Part shown: positions 7,193-13,191 of the stretch, one piece after another
Layout of the letters: each line of letters starts with the position of its first letter
Position numbering within the stretch: position 1 is the first letter of the stretch
Source: Lachnoclostridium sp. UBA5890
Lineage (GTDB): Bacteria; Bacillota; Clostridia; Lachnospirales; Lachnospiraceae
Reading direction: 5' to 3'
DNA: 13,348 bases
Assembly (NCBI GenBank): GCA_002431395.1
Contig: DJEU01000052.1
Location: forward strand, 26,193 to 39,540
Position numbers and translations under genes: made by a program
Notes under the pieces: generated by a model
Seen by the model: the letters and a program-made list of their open reading frames with translations, nothing else
What the model was told of the DNA's origin: nothing
Database searches by the model: none

Positions 7193-7699
7193 TTAGAGCC
7201 GCTCGAGTGCTTCAGTCATTTCTTTGGTTGTCATGCGGAATGTCGTCCAATCTGACATTGGAAATGCTCCCATGCCTTTGTAAAAGGCGATTGACGGTGT
7301 ATTCCAGTTGAGGCATACCCATTCGAGACGATCGCATCCTTCGTCTACGGCAATCTGCATCAATACACGGAAAATCTCTTTTCCGATTCCTTTTCCACGC
7401 ATTTCTTCGCGGATAAAGATGTCTTCCAGATATAGGTTTGTTCGTCCGCAGAAAGTAGAAAATGTATGGAAATACAGGCAGAAACCTACCGGTTTTTTCT
7501 CATATTCCACGATCAGACAGTTGCAGTCGTGCTGCTCAAACAATGCCTTATGTAATCCTTCCTCGGTCGCTTTCACACAATCTGACATTTTTTCATATTC
7601 TGCGATCTCTTTGATCAGCTGGAGTACCAGCCCCTCTTCGCCATCCTCAACATAACGGATGGTAAGTCCTTCTGTTTTTGTCTTAAATTCTTTACTCAT
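7193..7699 (-). CDS. GNAT N-acetyltransferase, diamine/thialysine (SSAT) type
   Basis: A 168-aa GNAT enzyme predicted to transfer acetyl from acetyl-CoA to an amine. LYLEDIFI (89-96) followed by RGKGIG (101-106), the pyrophosphate-binding loop, then NWNTPSIAFYKGMGA (131-145) and a W-x-x-F-R pattern (151-155) are the layout of spermidine/spermine and thialysine N-acetyltransferases rather than of RimI- or aminoglycoside-type enzymes. Likely substrates are therefore side-chain or terminal amines (diamine, thialysine, lysine-like). The start is 7699, with GGAGG 6 nt upstream. The open frame continues to 7864 but overlaps the ATPase gene and has no GNAT sequence. It is co-transcribed 16 bp after the ABC ATPase, so it probably acts on the imported compound. 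Confidence 0.87.
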   Translation of the reverse strand: MSKEFKTKTEGLTIRYVEDGEEGLVLQLIKEIAEYEKMSDCVKATEEGLHKALFEQHDCNCLIVEYEKKPVGFCLYFHTFSTFCGRTNLYLEDIFIREEMRGKGIGKEIFRVLMQIAVDEGCDRLEWVCLNWNTPSIAFYKGMGAFPMSDWTTFRMTTKEMTEALERL

Positions 7700-7715
7700 A
7701 ATAACCCTCCTAACG

Positions 7716-8465
7716 TCAGCCAGCCATAAATCTGGCCAAAAATTCCTGTGTCTTCGGATGCTGTGGATTGGCAAAAAGTTCCTTTGACTTACGGTTTTCT
7801 GCCACCACACCTTCGTGCATGAAAATGGTCCGCGTCGAGACATCTCTCGCAAACGCCATCTCATGGGTTACGATAACCATTGTCATACCTTCGCTTGCCA
7901 GCTGCTTCATGACATTTAGCACCTCGCCGACCATCTGCGGGTCGAGAGCACTCGTCGGCTCGTCAAACAAAAGCACCTCCGGCTCCATCGCGAGTGCTCT
8001 TGCAATCGCAACTCGCTGCTGCTGTCCACCGGAAAGCTGTGCCGGTTTGGCAAGCAGCTGCGGCGTCATTCCCACTTTTTCCAAATAATATTTTGCCTTT
8101 TCCTCGGCTTCCTGTTTTGGCATCTTCAACACTTTACGAAGTCCCAAAGTACAGTTATCAAGAACTGTTTTATTCTGAAACAGATTAAACTGCTGAAAAA
8201 CCATTCCCATTTTTTTCCTGGATGACCGTACATCTGCGCGGTATCTCGAAATCTCTTCACCATCAAAGTAGATGCTTCCGGAAGTCGGTGTCTCCAGCAT
8301 GTTCAGGCACCGAAGCATTGTCGTTTTTCCGGAACCGGAAGCCCCGATGATGCAGATTACATCTTTGGGAAATACCTTGAAATTTACACCGCGAAGCACT
8401 TCGTGGTCACCAAAATTTTTTGTCACATCGTATACTTCCAAAATTGGTTCTTTGATTTCACTCAT
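7716..8465 (-). CDS. Polar amino acid ABC transporter ATP-binding protein (GlnQ-like)
   Basis: A 249-aa nucleotide-binding subunit with every expected motif: Walker A GASGSGKTT (41-49), Q-loop Gln91 in VFQQFNLF, signature LSGGQQQR (144-151), Walker B VLLFDEP (164-170) with catalytic Glu169, D-loop SALD, and switch His201. Spacing and overall sequence are those of the polar amino acid uptake family (GlnQ/HisP). It forms the cytoplasmic motor with the permease 13 bp upstream. GGGGG precedes the ATG by 7 nt. It is followed at once by catabolic genes in the same operon, tying import to breakdown of the substrate. Confidence 0.95.
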   Translation of the reverse strand: MSEIKEPILEVYDVTKNFGDHEVLRGVNFKVFPKDVICIIGASGSGKTTMLRCLNMLETPTSGSIYFDGEEISRYRADVRSSRKKMGMVFQQFNLFQNKTVLDNCTLGLRKVLKMPKQEAEEKAKYYLEKVGMTPQLLAKPAQLSGGQQQRVAIARALAMEPEVLLFDEPTSALDPQMVGEVLNVMKQLASEGMTMVIVTHEMAFARDVSTRTIFMHEGVVAENRKSKELFANPQHPKTQEFLARFMAG

Positions 8466-8478
8466 GGTAATTCCCCCT

Positions 8479-9240
8479 TTACTTTGACAGGCTGTAATCG
8501 GATTTTCCAGCCATCAGTTTCTCCACAAACCGGAGTAAGATCGTTACGATCAGGTTTAATACAAAATAAATTGCTGCGATAATGATAAATACTTCAAAAT
8601 ATTTATAATATACCGATGCCGCCGTCTTTCCGCTGAAGAACAGCTCGTTGACGGAAATAACATTTAATACAGAAGTATCTTTCAGGTTTGTTACCAGCTG
8701 GTTGCCAATCTGCGGCATGATATTTTTTAATGCCTGCGGCAGCACCACGTGGAACATAATCTGAAAATGACTCAGTCCGATGACCTTTCCGGCTTCAAAC
8801 TGACCGGTACTGACGGAATTGATTCCGCCTCGTACCGACTCAGCCATGTATGCACCGGTGTTGATCGAAACAACGATGAAACCACATGTCAATGCGCCCC
8901 ACTGGATTCCCAGATAAGACAAACCGTAGTAGATAACCATCGCCTGCACGATCATTGGTGTACCTCGAAACACTTCTACATATACTCTTACGATTGCTTT
9001 TACTACTTTTACCAGACCACGCTTTGCATAGTTGCAATTTGCTTCCAGTTCAATGGTTTGAACGATACCAACGATAAATCCGATGATACATCCGATAATG
9101 GTACCGGTCACGGCCAGAGCAAGTGTCCAGCCTGCGCCTTTCAAAAAGACGTCTTTATATTCCATGATGAGGTATCCAACCCAGTCCCAAAAGGAACCAT
9201 CTGCGGGGAAGGATGCCGCCTGTGCAACAAACATTGTCAT
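8479..9240 (-). CDS. Polar amino acid ABC transporter permease (HisM/GlnP family)
   Basis: A 253-aa integral membrane subunit. Hydrophobic segments lie around 36-60, 95-111, 115-135, 188-204 and 214-236. The family's FRGTPM (91-96) and the EAA loop (Glu149-Ala-Gly, Gly155, Pro168), which docks on the ATPase, are present. Only one permease gene exists, so a homodimer is expected. GGGGG lies 7 nt before the ATG at 9240; a second in-frame ATG is two codons in. The gene lies 76 bp after the binding-protein gene, behind a strong stem-loop, and 13 bp before the ATPase gene. Confidence 0.93.
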   Translation of the reverse strand: MTMFVAQAASFPADGSFWDWVGYLIMEYKDVFLKGAGWTLALAVTGTIIGCIIGFIVGIVQTIELEANCNYAKRGLVKVVKAIVRVYVEVFRGTPMIVQAMVIYYGLSYLGIQWGALTCGFIVVSINTGAYMAESVRGGINSVSTGQFEAGKVIGLSHFQIMFHVVLPQALKNIMPQIGNQLVTNLKDTSVLNVISVNELFFSGKTAASVYYKYFEVFIIIAAIYFVLNLIVTILLRFVEKLMAGKSDYSLSK

Positions 9241-9258
9241 AGTATGTCCCCCATTTCT

Positions 9259-9297
9259 GCGCCGCTATGGTGTCCATTGTTTGCTGCCAAGCGGCGC
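9259..9297 (-). other. Intercistronic stem-loop between receptor and permease genes
   Basis: GCGCCGCT (9259-9266) and AGCGGCGC (9290-9297) form a perfect 8-bp stem, extended by TGG/CCA (9268-9270 / 9287-9289), with a 16-nt loop. No U-run follows on the minus transcript, so it looks like an mRNA 3'-end stabiliser of the receptor cistron rather than a terminator. This fits the common excess of receptor over permease. Confidence 0.6.
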
Positions 9298-9316
9298 TTA
9301 GGCACAAACGTAAGGA

Positions 9317-10195
9317 TTATTCAGAATCACTTGCCGGCTGATTTGCGATGGCTTCTTCCATCATCTTGTCTTTGTCTTCATCGGAGATGCCCTTCAATGT
9401 CTTATTGCAGGCATCGATGATAGCCGAATCACCTTTTTTCGCTGCGACTGCGATATTTGTAATACCGGAATCTACATCAAATCCGGAACCTTCCGGAAAT
9501 TCTACCATTGCCAGATCTTTGTTTGTCGAAACAGCCGCCATCGCCATCGGTTTTTCCACGATCGCTACATCAGTACGGCCGGAACTTACGGCTACGATCA
9601 AACTTGGGATATCCGGCAGCGCTTCCTGTATGGTAGCTCCCTTGATCTGTTTTGCAGAACTGTCATACATCGTTGTTCCCTGCTGGGAAGTTACGGTGCT
9701 GCCCTTCAGATCATCCAATGTCTTGGCACCTGCATATTTGCCGTCTTTTTTCACGATCAATACGTGAGTTGCTTTATAATAAGGATCGGAGAAGTCAACA
9801 CTCTGTTTTCTTTCGTCGGTTGCTGACATTCCGGCGATGATCGCGTTGATGGTTCCGGACTGAACCGCCATGATCAATCCATCCCATTCAATTTTGTATA
9901 CCTGCAATTCATAACCATTTTCCTCGGCAATTTTCTTTGCCATCATAACGTCGTATCCATTTACATATTCGGTTGTTCCTTCGATGGGAACGGCACCGTT
10001 GCTGTCATCTGTCTGTGACCAGTTGTATGGAGCATTCATACATTCCATACCAACCTTCAAAACTTTTTTCTCACTCGAAGTGGAATCGGAAGAGGAACCG
10101 GCCTGCTCGGAAGAGCCACAGCCTGTGAGTGATAATAACATCACCATTGATAATACCAAACTCATAAAAATTGATTTCTTCTTTCTCATTTTCAT
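9317..10195 (-). CDS. Amino acid ABC transporter substrate-binding lipoprotein
   Basis: A 292-aa extracellular receptor of the bacterial family 3 solute-binding fold. A basic N-terminus and hydrophobic stretch (8-23) lead to the lipobox LTGC with Cys26 as lipidation site, then a Ser-rich linker (27-42) and the two-lobed domain (about 45-285). Arg129 in TDERKQSVDFSDPYY is at the position that binds the ligand alpha-carboxylate. QQGTTMY (171-177) and the hinge are typical. In the lobe-2 motif DVAIVEKP, Glu214 sits where amino-acid receptors usually carry Asp for the alpha-amino group. An extra segment around 58-76 is not in GlnH. First gene of the operon: an AAGGTGG-type ribosome site lies 7 nt before the ATG. 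Ligand: an amino acid or amine-containing acid, not predictable further. Confidence 0.93.
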   Translation of the reverse strand: MKMRKKKSIFMSLVLSMVMLLSLTGCGSSEQAGSSSDSTSSEKKVLKVGMECMNAPYNWSQTDDSNGAVPIEGTTEYVNGYDVMMAKKIAEENGYELQVYKIEWDGLIMAVQSGTINAIIAGMSATDERKQSVDFSDPYYKATHVLIVKKDGKYAGAKTLDDLKGSTVTSQQGTTMYDSSAKQIKGATIQEALPDIPSLIVAVSSGRTDVAIVEKPMAMAAVSTNKDLAMVEFPEGSGFDVDSGITNIAVAAKKGDSAIIDACNKTLKGISDEDKDKMMEEAIANQPASDSE

Positions 10196-10220
10196 AATAA
10201 GACCACCTTTCTGTAAATAG

Positions 10221-10263
10221 AAAAAAGCGCCGCACCCCGAAGGGTTCAGCGCCTTTGCTTTTT
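10221..10263 (-). terminator. Terminator-like hairpin in the 5' leader of the ABC/catabolic operon
   Basis: On the minus transcript, GCGC-TGA-ACCC-TTCG-GGGT-GCG-GCGC (10252 to 10227) folds as two 4-bp helices around a 3x3 internal loop with a UUCG tetraloop. It is followed directly by six U (10226-10221). It lies between the promoter (10273-10301) and the receptor start codon. An alternative helix, AAAAAGC (10263-10257) with GCUUUUU (10228-10222), would use the U-run and disrupt the GCGC helix. It could attenuate the operon, mark an early pause or protect the 5' end. Confidence 0.55.
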
Positions 10264-10272
10264 GTTACCCCT

Positions 10273-10301
10273 ATCATACCGAACAAAATCGCATATGTCA
10301 A
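10273..10301 (-). promoter_or_regulatory. Sigma-A promoter of the ABC/catabolic operon
   Basis: On the minus strand TTGACA (10301-10296) and TATGAT (10278-10273) are separated by exactly 17 bp: a consensus -35 and a 5/6 -10. The start site is expected near 10266, giving a leader of about 70 nt that contains the hairpin at 10221-10263. No promoter of this quality was noticed within the nine-gene run. Confidence 0.85.
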
Positions 10302-10360
10302 TACGGAGTTCTCCACAAATATCGACCTGTCATTTTAGTAGATATGCAAAAAAACGACGA

Positions 10361-10385
10361 CAAAATGAGAATTGTTCTCGATTTT
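10361..10385. promoter_or_regulatory. Candidate operator palindrome in the divergent intergenic region
   Basis: GAGAA-TTG-TTCTC (10367-10379) is a perfect 5-bp-arm palindrome with outer AAAAT / ATTTT arms offset by one base. It lies about 65 bp upstream of the operon's -35. The binding protein is unknown. The rest of the 360-bp intergenic region (10196-10555) holds the two divergent promoters, the leader hairpin and the GntR palindrome, and is otherwise AT-rich without visible structure. Confidence 0.35.
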
Positions 10386-10469
10386 ATTTGGTTGTTTTGT
10401 CTCTTTTATTTTATTTGACGCACGTTTCTTTGTATATTTTGCACAAAATCGGCTCGTTTTTGCGGTCTG

Positions 10470-10493
10470 ACTGGTACTACCAGTTGAACCAGT
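10470..10493. promoter_or_regulatory. FadR/GntR-type operator overlapping the regulator's -35
   Basis: ACTGGTA-C-TACCAGT (10470-10484) is a palindrome with perfect 7-bp arms that fits the FadR-subfamily pattern TNGTNNNACNA at every fixed position. A further ACCAGT half-site follows at 10488-10493. It touches or overlaps the -35 (10484-10489) of the adjacent GntR gene, so autorepression is the simple reading. No equivalent site was seen at the opposite ABC operon promoter. Confidence 0.7.
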
Positions 10494-10512
10494 CGAATAA
10501 CTATGCTATACT
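10484..10512 (+). promoter_or_regulatory. Sigma-A promoter of the GntR-AEC operon
   Basis: TTGAAC (10484-10489) and TATACT (10507-10512) are 17 bp apart, with an extended -10 TG at 10504-10505. Predicted start is near 10519, about 37 nt before the ATG. The operator palindrome ends at the -35. Confidence 0.75.
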
Positions 10513-10555
10513 GTAACTGAGTCGTTAGGCTATAAGTTAAAAGGGGGAATTTCTT

Positions 10556-11233
10556 ATGAGAGATGCTTTATCTACAAAAATCGCGTCGGAACTTTGCGCC
10601 CGCATCCAGTCCGGCGAACTGAAAGAAAATGACAAGCTTCCGTCGGAGCGCATCCTGGCTTCCCAATACAATGTCAGCCGCAATGTCATCCGCGAATCGA
10701 TCAAAATGCTTGTCGAAAAAAATCTGGTGATCAATATTCCGGGAAAGGGAAATTACGTTTCCCGTCCAACCCAGTCAAGTATTGCAGATAAATTGGAAAA
10801 CGCCATTCATTTATCCGATGTTCCGGCTTCGGAGATTGTGGATGCGCGACAGTTTTTGGAAATTAGTGTGATGGAAAAATATCTTCTTTCTATTACAGAG
10901 CAAGAAATCGCCCAGCTGGAGGAATTATACGCAAAAATGGAGTCTGCCCGCGGCAATTACGCGTTGTTTTGGGAATATGACACAAAATTTCATCTCCAAT
11001 TGATCGGCTGTTCCAAAAATAGTATTTTAACTTTATTTTTGTCCACACTATATCGTATGACGCAGAAAAACATTATTATGAATTCGGAAGATCCGGTGTC
11101 TGCGATCGAATTTTCACAGTCGGATCACGCGGATATTATTGAGGCGGTGAAGACGAAAGACCAGGAGCGGCTCTGCCGCGCGATTGAACGTCACCTCTCC
11201 CCGCTTCACGATTTTTATAAGGAGGAAGTCTGA
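10556..11233 (+). CDS. FadR-subfamily GntR transcriptional regulator
   Basis: A 225-aa regulator. The N-terminal winged helix-turn-helix (about 5-70) shows LPSERILASQYNVSRNVIRE (28-47), the wing ending in GKGNYV. The C-terminal all-helical FCD ligand domain (about 78-220) carries the usual metal ligands: Asp142 and His146 in YDTKFH, His191 in SDHADI, and His213. FCD regulators normally sense organic acids or amino-acid derivatives. Ribosome site AAGGGGG lies 8 nt before the ATG. It is co-transcribed with the AEC transporter, whose ATG comes 2 bp after this gene's stop, so it likely controls that carrier and itself through the palindrome at 10470-10493. Control of the divergent ABC operon is possible but no site is seen there. 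Confidence 0.92.
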   Translation: MRDALSTKIASELCARIQSGELKENDKLPSERILASQYNVSRNVIRESIKMLVEKNLVINIPGKGNYVSRPTQSSIADKLENAIHLSDVPASEIVDARQFLEISVMEKYLLSITEQEIAQLEELYAKMESARGNYALFWEYDTKFHLQLIGCSKNSILTLFLSTLYRMTQKNIIMNSEDPVSAIEFSQSDHADIIEAVKTKDQERLCRAIERHLSPLHDFYKEEV

Positions 11234-11235
11234 TT

Positions 11236-12180
11236 ATGGATATTTTCGTTGTCGCCGGTCAAATGCTGGTTCTTTTTGCCATGATGTTTACCGGTTATTT
11301 CCTTGCCCGCAGAGACTGGATCAATGACTCGCTGTCTTCGGCGCTTTCCCGTCTTGTGGTAAATATTTTCAATCCTTTTTTAATGATTTCGAGTGTTTTT
11401 GGCCAGAGTTTAAAACAGAGTGGCCCTTTATTTTGGGAAAATCTGGTTCTTGTCGGCATTTTTTACCTGCTTCTTTTCCTCGCCGGATTTTTTATCGTAT
11501 TTGTCCTCCGGCCAACGAGTCAAAAGGCACCGATTTACAAACTGCTGACATTGCTTCCAAACTGCGGTTTTATGGGCATTCCTATCGTGAGTTCGCTGCT
11601 TGGCGCGCAGTACATTATTTACGTCGCCGTCTATATGCTCGTGTTTAACCTCATCATTTATACTTACGGCATTTCGCTGGTCCGCCGCTCACTCTCGGAT
11701 GGCAGCACACCGGCGCTCAGCATGTCGGCCAGACTTCGCCAGATCTTTGGAAATACCGGTGTACTGGCTTCTCTCGTCACGATCATATTGTTTGTAACGG
11801 GCATTTCTCTGCCGGAAAATGTGCAGAAATTTATTACTTACATGGGAAATCCCTGCGTGCCGCTGTCCATGATCCTTATCGGCTGTTCGCTTGCCGCCAG
11901 TCCGCTTTCCAAGATTTTCCAGGAAGTGCGTCTTTACGGCTTTGCCTTCATCAAAATGTTTGCGATCCCAATTCTTGCAAGTTTTGTCATCCGGCTGCTG
12001 CCATTTGACCCGGTGATTCTTACGTTGTTTATCATTATGCTTGCGCTCCCTTCCGGAAGCATGGTGGTTCTTATCACGGAAGAATACAAAGGCGATGTCC
12101 AGCTTGCCTCTGCCGGCGTGGTTCTGACAACAATCGTGTCTTTATTCTCCATTCCAATCGTAAGTTTGTTCATCGGCTAA
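11236..12180 (+). CDS. AEC-family (auxin efflux carrier-like) transporter
   Basis: A 314-aa integral membrane protein of the AEC family, with about ten hydrophobic helices in two five-helix halves. Typical signs are NPFLMISSVF (46-55) in the first half, the LPNCGFMGIPI signature (107-117), the mid-protein basic cytoplasmic loop (about 149-168) and LALPSGSMVVLI near residue 277. Bacterial members move dicarboxylates such as malate or malonate, or other organic acids, but direction and substrate vary. GGAGG at 11221-11225 lies inside the 3' end of the GntR gene, 10 nt before the ATG, implying coupled translation. No intrinsic terminator was seen in the 110 bp after it. Confidence 0.92.
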   Translation: MDIFVVAGQMLVLFAMMFTGYFLARRDWINDSLSSALSRLVVNIFNPFLMISSVFGQSLKQSGPLFWENLVLVGIFYLLLFLAGFFIVFVLRPTSQKAPIYKLLTLLPNCGFMGIPIVSSLLGAQYIIYVAVYMLVFNLIIYTYGISLVRRSLSDGSTPALSMSARLRQIFGNTGVLASLVTIILFVTGISLPENVQKFITYMGNPCVPLSMILIGCSLAASPLSKIFQEVRLYGFAFIKMFAIPILASFVIRLLPFDPVILTLFIIMLALPSGSMVVLITEEYKGDVQLASAGVVLTTIVSLFSIPIVSLFIG

Positions 12181-12203
12181 CATTCTCTTTACCAAATCTT
12201 AAC

Positions 12204-12243
12204 TTGCCATTTGCACCGCCTCCGCGTTATAATGACGGTGCAA
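12204..12243 (+). promoter_or_regulatory. Promoter of the small-protein operon with inverted repeat around the -10
   Basis: TTGCCA (12204-12209) and a consensus TATAAT (12228-12233) are 18 bp apart. The perfect inverted repeat TTGCACCG (12211-12218) / CGGTGCAA (12236-12243) brackets the -10 with 17 bp between arms, as expected for an operator that blocks polymerase. Predicted start is near 12240. The leader then has a weak hairpin, CCCA-g-TG / CA-TGGG (12266-12282), that partly covers the ribosome site. Confidence 0.65.
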
Positions 12244-12292
12244 GCAAGTAATGATTCTTTTTAGACCCAGTGATTGCATGGGAGGAATTACA

Positions 12293-12703
12293 ATGTGTAG
12301 CTCACGGACCAGAAAACACCTTATGGGATTTTTAATCTTAGCCATATTGTTGTGTGAAATGTGTTTCTTTTTACAATCAGCAGACACATCTTCTTTTTGC
12401 GTCCAGACTACACAATCCGTCAAACATGTCACTCACGCACAGATCAGCGACGGCTCAAAGGTTGTTTATGAGGAACGTATCTCTAAAACTCCGGATGCCG
12501 GTGCAGAATCTTTTTGCAAAAGTGAACAGCGTACCCTGCAGTCTTTTATTCGTCGATTGTCTGCTTGCCTTTCGACGGTGGAATATCTTCCACGCACGTT
12601 TCATTCCACTCTGTTTTTACAGATTTCCAATGTGACGCATAATACAAGTGGACACATTTCTCTGATTCAATGCGTCTATCTAAAGGACGGAAAAAAGCGC
12701 TAA
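12293..12703 (+). CDS. Uncharacterised 136-aa protein with N-terminal membrane segment
   Basis: I do not recognise a family. The N-terminus is basic (MCSSRTRKH) followed by a hydrophobic stretch (about 10-28, LMGFLILAILLCEMCFF), which reads as a signal anchor or uncleaved signal peptide. The remaining ~105 residues are polar, moderately basic, and would lie outside the cell, with Cys36, Cys74, Cys91 and a late Cys that might form disulfides. The start at 12293 is chosen because GGGAGGA ends 6-7 nt upstream; an in-frame ATG at 12251 has no ribosome site. It is the first gene downstream of the TATAAT promoter and is followed by two very short membrane-protein genes in the same direction. Coding is supported by the ribosome site, promoter and length, but not by homology. 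Confidence 0.65.
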   Translation: MCSSRTRKHLMGFLILAILLCEMCFFLQSADTSSFCVQTTQSVKHVTHAQISDGSKVVYEERISKTPDAGAESFCKSEQRTLQSFIRRLSACLSTVEYLPRTFHSTLFLQISNVTHNTSGHISLIQCVYLKDGKKR

Positions 12704-12757
12704 TCCCCTTTATATAGAATTGTAAATTTTTTCCACTTTGTCAGTGGTTTATTAAAG

Positions 12758-12784
12758 TGTGCCGCAGACGCGGCAAAAGGCACA
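12758..12784 (+). other. Overlapping alternative hairpins before the 40-aa gene
   Basis: GCCGC (12761-12765) / GCGGC (12770-12774) with loop AGAC, or TGTGCC (12758-12763) / GGCACA (12779-12784), can form but not both, since they share GCC. They end 5 nt before the ribosome site GAGGG (12790-12794). A separate hairpin CCACT-TTGTC-AGTGG sits at 12733-12747. Role uncertain; no U-run marks a terminator. Confidence 0.35.
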
Positions 12785-12799
12785 GAAATGAGGGAACAT

Positions 12800-12922
12800 A
12801 TGTTAGAATATATTATTATCGGATTGGCAGCAATCCTTTTAATCGGCGCTTGTATTTTCAGTTTTCGCATCGACAATTCAGGGAAAGAAGATGCGATCAC
12901 CGACAATCCAAAAACCAAATAA
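12800..12922 (+). CDS. Small single-pass membrane protein, 40 aa
   Basis: MLEYIIIGLAAILLIGACIF (1-20) forms one transmembrane helix, then SFRI and a polar, charged tail of about 16 residues (from DNSGKED to the C-terminal NPKTK). The start at 12800 has GAGGG 5 nt upstream; an in-frame ATG at 12788 would add four residues but overlaps that ribosome site. The positive-inside rule is weak here, so topology is open. No family recognised. Its position between two other small membrane-protein genes and before a shared terminator argues for a real gene. Confidence 0.6.
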   Translation: MLEYIIIGLAAILLIGACIFSFRIDNSGKEDAITDNPKTK

Positions 12923-12980
12923 TGAATAGATTAAACCAAAAGTAATACGGTAACGTTTTTTCGAAAGGAGCTCTTTCATC

Positions 12981-13127
12981 ATGGGTAACATTTTAATGTA
13001 CATTTACTTTATTATCTGCGGAGGCTTGGGAGCTGCATCTTGTATCTATATGACAGTTTATGCTTTTGTCGTGATCGGACAAAAGATCTACGGCCGTATA
13101 GCACATGGAAAGTCATTGTACGATTGA
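12981..13127 (+). CDS. Small membrane protein, 48 aa
   Basis: A hydrophobic segment spans about residues 4-33 (one long or two short helices, with Gly-Gly at 14-15 as a possible turn). A basic tail follows, with QKIYGRIAHGK (34-44) and a C-terminal SLYD, placing the C-terminus in the cytoplasm by the positive-inside rule. AAAGGAG at 12964-12970 lies 10 nt before the ATG. It is the last gene before the terminator at 13138-13180. I do not recognise the family. Tiny proteins of this shape are often accessory subunits of transporters, but no such partner lies in the window. Confidence 0.65.
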   Translation: MGNILMYIYFIICGGLGAASCIYMTVYAFVVIGQKIYGRIAHGKSLYD

Positions 13128-13137
13128 TGATTTGATA

Positions 13138-13180
13138 AACCTCCGCCGGGTCTGCGTTGCAGACTTGGCGGAGGTTTTTT
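13138..13180 (+). terminator. Strong intrinsic terminator of the small-protein operon
   Basis: AACCTCCGCC (13138-13147) pairs with GGCGGAGGTT (13167-13176); after a GG/TT mismatch, GTCTGC (13150-13155) pairs with GCAGAC (13159-13164) around a GTT loop. A run of six T (13175-13180) ends it. It lies 10 bp after the stop of the 48-aa gene. Confidence 0.93.
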
Positions 13181-13191
13181 GCTGCGAGGGG

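Noticed and set aside
7700..7864. N-terminal extension of the acetyltransferase frame
   Set aside because: Overlaps the ATPase gene; the ribosome site and family length both support the start at 7699.
8749..9420. Plus-strand open frame of 223 codons
   Set aside because: Antisense to the permease and binding-protein genes; no coding features.
12238..12246. GTGCAAGCA resembling the apical palindrome of the repeats
   Set aside because: Only nine bases, not palindromic here, with none of the flanking modules; part of the promoter inverted repeat and probably chance.
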